Assembly (NCBI GenBank): GCA_964416665.1
Contig: CAYQFA010000040.1
Span: 1 to 5,143 of the forward strand
Direction: 5' to 3'
Length of the DNA: 5,143 nt
Source: JAKAGE01 sp964416665
GTDB taxonomy: Bacteria; Patescibacteriota; Minisyncoccia; UBA6257; 2-01-FULL-56-20
Shown here: one piece after another, positions 1-5,139 of the stretch
How positions within the stretch are numbered: position 1 is the first letter of the stretch
How the letters are laid out: every line of letters starts with the position of its first letter
Translations under genes and position numbers: made by a program
The notes under the pieces: model-generated
The model's input: only the letters and a program-made list of their open reading frames with translations
Database searches by the model: none
Told to the model about the DNA's origin: nothing

Positions 1-51
1 GTAGCAATGGCAAGCTCTTTTGAGCCTTCAGAGGAAGAAAAAGCGTCTTTG
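1..51. other. Unassigned sequence downstream of tRNA-Glu
   Basis: Nothing can be assigned here. On the minus strand a T5 run (RC of 37-41) follows the tRNA without a preceding hairpin. A small GCTC/GAGC inverted repeat with a 4-nt loop (14-25) has no T tract. The reading frames are open but too short to interpret at the window edge. Confidence 0.3.
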
Positions 52-126
52 TACCACCATCGGGATTCGAACCCGAGTTCCCGCCGTGAGAGGGCGGTGT
101 CCTAGGCCAGGCTAGACGATGATGGC
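52..126 (-). tRNA. tRNA-Glu (anticodon CUC)
   Basis: Read on the minus strand this folds into a complete 75-nt cloverleaf. The acceptor stem GCCATCA/TGGTGGT has one G-U pair at the end and one inside. The D stem is GTCT/GGAC with an 11-nt loop. The anticodon stem is CCGCC/GGCGG with loop CTCTCAC, so the anticodon is CTC and reads GAG (Glu). The variable loop is GAAC, and the T arm is TCGGG-TTCGAAT-CCCGA. The GTCTAG start of the D arm and the anticodon arm closely resemble bacterial tRNA-Glu. The discriminator base is A, and the next bases (CAAAG) show that CCA is not encoded and must be added enzymatically. The gene starts 28 nt after the murF stop codon in the same direction, so it may be transcribed with murF, from its own -10 element, or both. 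Confidence 0.95.
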
Positions 127-148
127 AACAGTACCGCGGCGATGCCCA

Positions 149-154
149 ATTATA
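149..154 (-). promoter_or_regulatory. Candidate -10 element for tRNA-Glu
   Basis: A perfect TATAAT lies immediately after the murF stop codon on the minus strand. Transcription would start near position 142 and leave a leader of about 16 nt before the tRNA 5' end, a reasonable geometry. No convincing -35 is seen: the best candidate, TTGCTC inside the end of murF, is 20 bp upstream, which is too far. An AT-rich stop-codon context can produce TATAAT by chance, so this is only a candidate internal promoter. Confidence 0.4.
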
Positions 155-1489
155 TTACGCTGTAGCGGGCGGAGGAGCAAGCGGTGCGGTTGAGGTCGCA
201 TCGGCCATCGCGGCGGAGCACAGCTCATTGACGACGGCGTCCATGTGCATATCGTGAGATCCCTTTACTAAAACGACGTCGCCCTTCCTCACGAAGTCAC
301 GTAATGCGATCTTGGCAATGTCGGCGGTGTTGAAGAAAAAGATCGCGTTCTTCTTCATCCCATTCTCGTGCGCCGCGGCGGCGATCATCTTCGCGCGGGG
401 ACCGACGGCAAAGAGAATATTCGCCGTTGCGGCAACAAGTTCCCCCGCCCGTTCATGCGCTTCCGACGTGTATTTCCCGATCTCGAGCATATCGCCCAGC
501 ACGGCGATCTTTCGTTTTCCCGGCAGATCGCCAAGCGTTTCGAGCGCAACGAGTAGCGCGCTCGGATTCGCGTTATAGGCATCGTCAATGACGTACGTTG
601 ATCTGATGCCGCGGAACACCTGCATGCGGGAGTCGGCGGGAGCATAACCGGCAAGCGCTTCGGAAATGGCGACGAGGTTCATGCCGAAGGCGATCCCGAT
701 CGCTGCCGCTGCTGCGGCGGCATACGCATGTGCCCGTCCGAACGCGTGCTCGATCCGCACCGGCACGAAAGTTCCGTTGTATTCCAGCTTGAATGAAATG
801 CCGATCGGCACGCCGTCGTGTACGCGATTCTCGAACCGGGTGATCCTCAGCTCGGCGCCTTTTTCAAAACCGAACGTGACCACACGCGCCCGCGTGCGCG
901 ACTGAAGATTGCGCACCGCCGAATCGTCGCCATTTAAAACGGCGAACCCTCCCACGGAAAGATACTCGATGAGCCTCCCCTTTTCGCGCACCACCTCCTC
1001 GGGGCCGGAATAATGTTCGACGTGAGCAGGAATATCGCCGATGGCGGTAACAACGCTCATGTTCGGCCGTGCGACGCTTAATAAATATTTAATATCGCCC
1101 GGCTTGTCGGCGGCGTATTCCAAGATCAATATCTCGGGATATTCCCGCGACCTGATGATGATGTGCCAGAACGCCATGACGATCACCCTTGTCCAAAAGA
1201 ACAGTTTGCGCACCGGCAGCGTGCCGGGCGGCGTGCGGCGCGTGATGAGCGCCAGATCGTCCTCGTTCCAGTCGCCGATGATGGCAAGCGGAAGGCCGAG
1301 ATCGTTGTTCAGATTATCGGGCGCCGCACGGACGCTCCTTCCTGCTTCAAGCACCGCCCGTATCGCAAGCTTCGTCGAGGTTTTCCCGACGCTGCCCGTG
1401 ACACCGATGATGCCGGGACGATAGCGCCAGATGGTAAGCCGCGCAAGTTTGCGCAATGTTCCGCGAAGGATCCTTTTTACTGTCCGCAT
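155..1489 (-). CDS. murF: UDP-MurNAc-tripeptide:D-Ala-D-Ala ligase (MurF-type Mur ligase), short N-terminus
   Basis: Cytoplasmic Mur ligase of 444 residues, predicted to add D-Ala-D-Ala to UDP-MurNAc-tripeptide using ATP. Visible motifs are the P-loop GVTGSVGKTST (29-39), NLNNDLGLPL (59-68), ILEYAADKPGDI (122-133) with Glu124, His156 in AHVEH, Lys170 (position of the carbamylated lysine), DDAYNANPS (302-310), VLGDMLEIG (330-338), and KGSHDMHMD (409-417) near the end, the counterpart of the MurF KGSR motif. Family MurF proteins usually have about 90-110 residues before the P-loop, forming the UDP-substrate domain; here there are 28, rich in Arg and Lys. A hydrophobic stretch at 95-112 lies between the P-loop and the Glu124 motif. 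The C-terminus is a low-complexity Ala/Pro/Thr tail. The start ATG overlaps the upstream PBP gene by 13 nt and has no Shine-Dalgarno sequence. A MurE or other Mur ligase is less likely because of the DDAYNANPS and KGS motifs, but substrate specificity is inferred. Confidence 0.9.
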   Translation of the reverse strand: MRTVKRILRGTLRKLARLTIWRYRPGIIGVTGSVGKTSTKLAIRAVLEAGRSVRAAPDNLNNDLGLPLAIIGDWNEDDLALITRRTPPGTLPVRKLFFWTRVIVMAFWHIIIRSREYPEILILEYAADKPGDIKYLLSVARPNMSVVTAIGDIPAHVEHYSGPEEVVREKGRLIEYLSVGGFAVLNGDDSAVRNLQSRTRARVVTFGFEKGAELRITRFENRVHDGVPIGISFKLEYNGTFVPVRIEHAFGRAHAYAAAAAAAIGIAFGMNLVAISEALAGYAPADSRMQVFRGIRSTYVIDDAYNANPSALLVALETLGDLPGKRKIAVLGDMLEIGKYTSEAHERAGELVAATANILFAVGPRAKMIAAAAHENGMKKNAIFFFNTADIAKIALRDFVRKGDVVLVKGSHDMHMDAVVNELCSAAMADATSTAPLAPPPATA

Positions 1490-3117
1490 AAAAGGTCAGG
1501 ACAATTTGGAATGACGTCGTTCGTCGTCCGGTCCGGCGGGATATTGTAATAGTTGATGATCCACTGCGCGAGTTGTTTCCATGCCGGCACCACCGTCTCC
1601 GCCGCAAGCGACGTGACCGGGATGGTGTTCAGCCGGATGAACGCGAGGAATCGCGGGTTCGCCGTCGGGCCGAAACCGATATACGAATCGGTCAACTCGT
1701 TGAGATAGCCACCGCCCGCAGGATTCGGAATGAACGCACTGCCCGTCTTTCCCGCCAGAGAATAGCCGTTGATGTTCGCGACCTGGGCGAGGTCAACGGC
1801 ATCGACCATCATCTTGGTGACCTGAGCCGCACTGCTCGTGCTTATCGCCCGTCCGATCTCCTGCGGTGAGAGGGCGGCGTTCAGATAGGGCCGCATGAGC
1901 ATCCCGCCGTTCGCGATTCCCGCGATCGCGGTCACGAGCTCGACCGGGCTCACGGCAACCCCCTGGCCGTATGCGGCGGTGTCCCAATCGATTTGCGGCG
2001 AGGCGGAGACAAGCTGGCTCATATTTCCTGAAACTTCGCCCGGCAGGTCGATCCCTGTTTTTTGGTCCAATCCGAACTTCTTGAGATAGCTCACGAAAAT
2101 ATCGTTGCCGGTCTGGTTCTCGGCCCAGATGGCGCCGGTGTTTATGGAGTGCTCGATCACCTGGGTCATGGTCGTTCCCGCGCCGTAAGCGCCATGCGTG
2201 GTCAGGTCGTAATTCGTGATGTGCGCCTTATTGACGGTGACCGATCCCTTGTCGTCGTACGTCGTATCCGGGGTGATCTTCCCGGAATCAATCCCGGCAG
2301 CCATGGTGATGACCTTCATGATCGATCCCGGCTCATAAACCGATTGCACGTTCGTGTTCAAGAAATCGGCGAAGGTCGAACTGCTGTAATCATTGGGATC
2401 AAAGCTCGGCGTACCACCCATCGCGAGGATCCGGCCGGTTTGCGGATCCTCGACGATGACGCTGCCGCCGGTCGCACCATTTGCCGCCACCAGGTCATCA
2501 AGTATCTTCTCCGCTTCGATCTGGATGTTCGGATCAATGGTGAGGGTAAGGTCGGATCCGTCCTCGAGGGTTTCGTTATAGAATCCTTCGACGCCATAAT
2601 GTCCGCTCACGCCGTTGTTCGAAGTATTCGGACCGACATAGCCGAGGATCTGCGAAGCCACGGCGGAAAGCGGATAGAGACGCCCCGGCTCATAGTCGGC
2701 GACGACGCCGGTGATGTTCAATTTCGTGATCTGATCGGCCACCGAGGGATCCGCCTTGTTTTCCAAAAGCTCATATTGGTCGTTCGGCTTGGAAAATAAT
2801 TTCGTGAGCGTCGCCACCGGGATGCCGAGGATCGGCGAGGTGGAGGCCGCTGCGGCCGCAGGATTTTTGATGGAGGCTGGCACCGCGTAGATGACCGGGA
2901 AGTTCTGGTTCACTGCGGCAGGAAAGGCATTCCCGTTGTTGTCGGTAAAATAAATGGAACCGCGCGATGCTTCCGCATTGCCCGATCCCGAGATCTCCGA
3001 TTGCGCCTCCGCGAGATAATATCCTCCTTTGACGAGCTGGATCTGATAAAGATGAAAGGTTAAAAAACCATATGCGATAACAAGTGCGGCAACGATTATT
3101 GAGAAGCGATAGGCCAT
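1477..3117 (-). CDS. ftsI: Class B penicillin-binding protein (FtsI/PBP2-type transpeptidase)
   Basis: A 546-residue peptidoglycan D,D-transpeptidase, predicted to cross-link septal wall outside the membrane. One membrane segment (about 5-24) leaves a short cytoplasmic N-terminus. The non-catalytic dimerisation region starts at the RGSIYFTD motif (52-59) and runs to about 190, including YEPGRLYPLSAVASQILGYV (142-161). The transpeptidase domain follows, with catalytic Ser265 in SIMK (265-268), the second motif SIN (324-326) and the third motif KTG (457-459) in AGKTGSA. There is no transglycosylase domain, which makes it class B, and no PASTA repeats. Length is normal for FtsI. Two cysteines (539, 544) sit in the C-terminal tail encoded just before the overlap with murF. 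The ATG start lies inside the end of the preceding ftsL-like gene (22-nt overlap) without a Shine-Dalgarno sequence, so translational coupling is likely. The septal role is inferred from its place in the dcw cluster; the motifs alone cannot separate FtsI from elongation PBP2. Confidence 0.95.
   Translation of the reverse strand: MAYRFSIIVAALVIAYGFLTFHLYQIQLVKGGYYLAEAQSEISGSGNAEASRGSIYFTDNNGNAFPAAVNQNFPVIYAVPASIKNPAAAAASTSPILGIPVATLTKLFSKPNDQYELLENKADPSVADQITKLNITGVVADYEPGRLYPLSAVASQILGYVGPNTSNNGVSGHYGVEGFYNETLEDGSDLTLTIDPNIQIEAEKILDDLVAANGATGGSVIVEDPQTGRILAMGGTPSFDPNDYSSSTFADFLNTNVQSVYEPGSIMKVITMAAGIDSGKITPDTTYDDKGSVTVNKAHITNYDLTTHGAYGAGTTMTQVIEHSINTGAIWAENQTGNDIFVSYLKKFGLDQKTGIDLPGEVSGNMSQLVSASPQIDWDTAAYGQGVAVSPVELVTAIAGIANGGMLMRPYLNAALSPQEIGRAISTSSAAQVTKMMVDAVDLAQVANINGYSLAGKTGSAFIPNPAGGGYLNELTDSYIGFGPTANPRFLAFIRLNTIPVTSLAAETVVPAWKQLAQWIINYYNIPPDRTTNDVIPNCPDLLCGQ
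2424..2452. repeat. Perfect 10-bp inverted repeat inside ftsI
   Basis: The arms CGAGGATCCG (2424-2433) and CGGATCCTCG (2443-2452) are exact reverse complements separated by 9 nt. In the mRNA this would form a stable hairpin upstream of the SIMK codons. It covers the codons for the conserved EDPQTGRILA stretch, so the symmetry may simply follow from the protein sequence. Confidence 0.6.
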
Positions 3118-3410
3118 TGTTGATTTATCGAAAAGTATTGGGGCTTATTGTCTTGCACTAAATTATCGGCGGCCGCAACGGCGCCGATCTGACCTCCACC
3201 AAGCACGGCAACGACGTCATTGTTCAAAGCGGTGTTCTGCGCACCGATAGTATCAAGCTGTGCTTTTGCTGAAACAATGTCGTGACTCAAGTCTACGGTC
3301 TTATTATACCCTACTACGACCCAAAAGGTACCCACAAGCACGAGCGCGACGAGGATCGCGATCGCAATGTTCTGAATGTCGAAATATCTTTTGGGTTGTA
3401 TGAATGTCAT
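3096..3410 (-). CDS. ftsL: FtsL-like small division membrane protein
   Basis: A 104-residue protein with a short basic N-terminus (PKRYFD), one strong membrane helix (about 14-35) and a polar extracytoplasmic part. Residues about 39-70 have spaced hydrophobic positions compatible with a short coiled coil, followed by a Gly/Ala-rich stretch (71-81) and a polar tail. This bitopic layout, the length and the position between rsmH and ftsI match FtsL, which joins DivIC/FtsB and recruits the septal PBP. FtsL proteins are poorly conserved, so there is no diagnostic motif; the call rests on topology and gene order. The ATG is 4 nt after the rsmH stop codon with no Shine-Dalgarno sequence, and the 3' end overlaps ftsI by 22 nt. 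It could instead be an unrelated single-pass protein. Confidence 0.65.
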   Translation of the reverse strand: MTFIQPKRYFDIQNIAIAILVALVLVGTFWVVVGYNKTVDLSHDIVSAKAQLDTIGAQNTALNNDVVAVLGGGQIGAVAAADNLVQDNKPQYFSINQQWPIASQ

Positions 3411-3414
3411 TTGA

Positions 3415-4335
3415 TTATATAAATTGGATAACTCTTAGTTTTGCCGATCGGCTGCGCGGATTTCTCATGATTTCTTCGCGCGTAGGGCCAATGGGCTTTT
3501 TTGTGATGACGTTCGCTTTCTTTTCCTTCGCGAATGCCTGGAACGCGTGCTTCACGATGCGATCTTCGAGCGAATGGAATGTGAGTATCGCCGCTTTGCC
3601 CTCTGGCTTCATTACTGTTGGCAAATTGTTGAGTAATGTCTCAAGATTTTCCAGCTCGCCGTTCGCATAGATACGCAATGCCTGGAATGTCCTTGTCGCC
3701 GGATTGATCCTGCCGTGCTCGTAGCCCCGCGGCACCGCACTCCGCACCACTTCCACCAGGTCTCCGCTCGTCATGATCGGCTTCTTCCTGCCATGGTCCT
3801 TGATCGCCTTCGCGATCCTTCGCGACAACCGTTCGCCACCGAATTGAAAAATGATATTGGCGAGGTCGGTTTCGCTTTCTTCGCGAAGAATGACGCACAC
3901 GGGACGCCGAGAATCATCGTAGGTCATGAGGAGCGGCTCATTTGCCGCGGCTTCCTCAAAACTGAATCCTCTGCCCGAGTTCGCAAGTTGCTCGGAAGAA
4001 AAACCGAGATCAACGAGCAACCCATCCGCTTTCAACAACGGCACGCCGTGCTCTTTGGAAATTTTTTCCAAGATCTCCGGCAGGTCGGCGTAGTTGCCAT
4101 GGACCAACATCACGTTCTTATTTCCGCCGATACGCGCTTTGCACTCGGCAAGAAGCGCTTCATCCCAATCAATTCCAAGCAGGGTTCCTGTCGCGGTGAT
4201 GCGGCCGAGAATTTCCCGGGCGTGTCCGCCACCGTCCACTGTTCCATCAATAATGAAGTCTCCCGGATGCGGATCTAAGAACGTTATGGTCTCTTCTAAA
4301 AGAACGGGTACGTGCTCTGCGCGGTCTTCTTTCAC
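3415..4335 (-). CDS. rsmH: 16S rRNA (cytosine-1402-N4)-methyltransferase RsmH (MraW)
   Basis: SAM-dependent methyltransferase that acts on C1402 in the decoding site of the small ribosomal subunit. From the chosen GTG start it has 306 residues, a usual family length. Motifs in order: HVPVLLEE (8-15), SAM-binding DGTVDGGGHA (30-39), GIDWDEALLAECK (54-66), VDLGFSSEQL (108-117), RGFSF (122-126), GERLSRRIAKAI (167-178), NPATRTFQALRI (211-222), FHSLEDRIVK (253-262) and NPRSRSAKLRV (292-302). The frame stays open upstream to an ATG at 4416 inside mraZ, but family proteins begin just before HVPVLLEE, so GTG at 4335, 5 nt after the mraZ stop, is preferred. The only purine-rich stretch (GGGGGAG) ends 17 nt before it, too far for a normal ribosome-binding site. 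The usual LDMRMD motif reads LLMTYDD here, and YGEER reads FGGER; the fold motifs are otherwise intact. Confidence 0.95.
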   Translation of the reverse strand: MKEDRAEHVPVLLEETITFLDPHPGDFIIDGTVDGGGHAREILGRITATGTLLGIDWDEALLAECKARIGGNKNVMLVHGNYADLPEILEKISKEHGVPLLKADGLLVDLGFSSEQLANSGRGFSFEEAAANEPLLMTYDDSRRPVCVILREESETDLANIIFQFGGERLSRRIAKAIKDHGRKKPIMTSGDLVEVVRSAVPRGYEHGRINPATRTFQALRIYANGELENLETLLNNLPTVMKPEGKAAILTFHSLEDRIVKHAFQAFAKEKKANVITKKPIGPTREEIMRNPRSRSAKLRVIQFI

Positions 4336-4340
4336 GGGTG

Positions 4341-4772
4341 CTAGATGCCCAACTCCCCCAATTGCTCGGCGATCACCTCGGAAGAACTTTCTGTCTTCGT
4401 CTTGTACGACTGCCATGCTGACTCATCCCAGATCTCAATGCGATTGTATAAACCGGCAACCACCACTTCCTTCTTCAAACCGGCATACTTGCGCAAATAG
4501 TCGGGGATCAAGATCCTTCCCTGATTATCAAGCGCCACGTCCGTCGCTCCCGCGAGCATCAAACGCACGAACGCGCGCGAATTCGCCTGCGCGAGCGGCA
4601 GTGCGATCAGCTTTGCAGCCAACGCCTCCCACTCGGCATGCGCAAAAACAAAAAGACAGTTATCAATTCCGCGTGTGATGATAGCTCCCGACACTACTTT
4701 ATCGCGGAATTTCGCCGGGATGGCCATCCGACCTTTTGTGTCCAGATTGTGCTGGAATTCGCCTAAAAGCAT
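4341..4772 (-). CDS. mraZ: MraZ, transcriptional regulator of the dcw cluster
   Basis: A 143-residue protein of the SpoVT/AbrB-like MraZ family, which forms rings and binds repeated operator boxes upstream of its own operon. Both family half-domains are visible, each with its DxxxR signature: DTKGR (11-15) followed by MAIPAKFR, and DNQGR (82-86) followed by ILIPDYLRKY. The start is chosen because MraZ proteins begin almost exactly as MLLGEFQHNLDTKGR does here. An in-frame TTG at 4859 would add 29 unfamiliar residues read from the operator region and is rejected. The 5' leader is about 98 nt from the predicted promoter, and its last 30 nt are A/C-rich with no Shine-Dalgarno sequence. It is the first gene of the operon, and the TGG-type repeats in its promoter fit autoregulation. 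Confidence 0.95.
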   Translation of the reverse strand: MLLGEFQHNLDTKGRMAIPAKFRDKVVSGAIITRGIDNCLFVFAHAEWEALAAKLIALPLAQANSRAFVRLMLAGATDVALDNQGRILIPDYLRKYAGLKKEVVVAGLYNRIEIWDESAWQSYKTKTESSSEVIAEQLGELGI

Positions 4773-4837
4773 TGAAATATGTGGGTTTTGTTTGTTTTTT
4801 ATCCGACCCCCACCGAGTTCTGCACAGAAAGTGGCGT

Positions 4838-4858
4838 TTATCCCCAGAATTATCCACA
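4838..4858 (+). promoter_or_regulatory. Pair of DnaA-box-like sites
   Basis: On the plus strand TTATCCACA (4850-4858) is the exact consensus DnaA box. TTATCCCCA (4838-4846), one base different, starts 12 bp away in the same orientation. Weaker matches to TTATNCACA nearby are TTCTGCACA (4818-4826) and ATATGCACA (4990-4998). They cover the predicted leader of the mraZ operon. The first two coincide with MraZ-type boxes 3 and 4, so the sequence cannot tell which protein, or whether both, would bind. Confidence 0.4.
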
Positions 4859-4887
4859 ACCCACCACTTACATATGATGATACTCCA
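4844..4887 (-). promoter_or_regulatory. Putative MraZ operator: phased TGG repeats
   Basis: Four TGG-type boxes lie on the minus strand in helical register: AAAGTGGAG (TGG at 4887-4885), TAAGTGGTGG (4866-4864), TTGTGGATAA (4856-4854) and TTCTGGGGATAA (4846-4844). Steps are 21, 10 and 10 bp. MraZ operators described in other bacteria are runs of TGGG- or AAGTG-type direct repeats at about 10-bp spacing, and this matches. The first box sits in the -35/-10 spacer and the others cover the predicted start site and early leader, as expected for a repressor. Boxes 3 and 4 also resemble DnaA boxes on the other strand. Confidence 0.6.
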
Positions 4888-4904
4888 CTTTAATATACTG
4901 TCAA
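4877..4904 (-). promoter_or_regulatory. Predicted sigma70-type promoter of the mraZ operon
   Basis: On the minus strand a perfect -35 TTGACA (4904-4899) is followed after 16 bp by TATCAT (4882-4877), which matches the TATAAT -10 at five of six positions. Transcription would start near 4870, about 98 nt before the mraZ ATG. It is the best promoter-like pair seen upstream of the operon. No comparable pair was noticed in the short or negative gaps between the protein genes, so it probably drives all five. Confidence 0.7.
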
Positions 4905-5070
4905 AAGCACGCCCATCTTTCAGGAATCAGTGCGAAAACCATTGATTTTGCTGGGCTTTCCTTATTAATTAGTCAGCAAGATCGCGAAGATATGCACAGG
5001 ATGCGCGAAAAAAATTATTGTCAAAAAATATCCCCAATTCCCCACCGGAGATCACGGGAAAACCGGCGAC
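4905..5070. other. Non-coding spacer upstream of the mraZ promoter
   Basis: No credible gene is seen on either strand. The stretch includes an AT-rich run (about 5008-5031), a second isolated TTGACA on the minus strand (5024-5019) with no good -10 after it, and two TGGGG repeats 8 bp apart on the minus strand (5044-5031). Confidence 0.5.
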
Positions 5071-5139
5071 AAAAAACAGCCCTTCTTTTTCTAGTGAATT
5101 ATTCTTATCACGAGCTAGAAAGAGAAGGACTGTTTTTTT
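5071..5139. terminator. Long bidirectional Rho-independent-type terminator hairpin
   Basis: The arms 5071-5094 and 5115-5138 pair over 24 positions. AAAAAACAG pairs with CTGTTTTTT, CCTTCT with AGAAGG and TTTCTAG with CTAGAAA, interrupted only by one C/A mismatch (5080/5129) and one T-G wobble (5087/5122). The 20-nt loop contains a possible inner GTGA/TCAC stem. A run of seven T follows on the plus strand (5133-5139) and six T on the minus strand, so it could stop transcription both ways. It would insulate the mraZ operon from whatever lies beyond the window edge. Confidence 0.75.

Noticed and set aside
1..111. Plus-strand open frame entering from the window edge
   Set aside because: Two thirds of it reads through the antisense of the tRNA (giving YHHRDSNPSS-like peptide), a common annotation artefact.
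683..722. Simple repeat in murF (GCC/GCT/GCG-type run)
   Set aside because: It encodes the poly-Ala part of a conserved Mur ligase helix using mixed codons, so it is coding sequence rather than a repeat element.
2062..2799. Plus-strand 245-codon open frame opposite ftsI
   Set aside because: It is antisense to a gene with all PBP motifs, its residue composition is rich in Arg, Gly and Asp as expected of a shadow frame, and it shows no recognisable domain.
3715..4278. Plus-strand 187-codon open frame opposite rsmH
   Set aside because: Antisense shadow of a clear rsmH with no motif of its own.
4336..4416. Longer rsmH from ATG at 4416 inside mraZ
   Set aside because: It would overlap mraZ by 76 nt and add 27 residues not typical of RsmH; the GTG at 4335 sits just before the conserved HVPVLLEE.
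4773..4859. N-terminal extension of mraZ from an in-frame TTG at 4859
   Set aside because: The added 29 residues resemble nothing in MraZ, they are read from the operator region, and the internal ATG gives the canonical MLLGEFQHNLD start.
4901..4942. 13-codon minus-strand frame as a leader peptide
   Set aside because: It lies upstream of the predicted promoter, ends inside the -35, and its AAGGAA is too far from the ATG.
4850..5040. Replication origin
   Set aside because: Only one perfect DnaA box plus weak matches and a short AT-rich run; no dnaA or dnaN gene in view, so a regulatory role is simpler.
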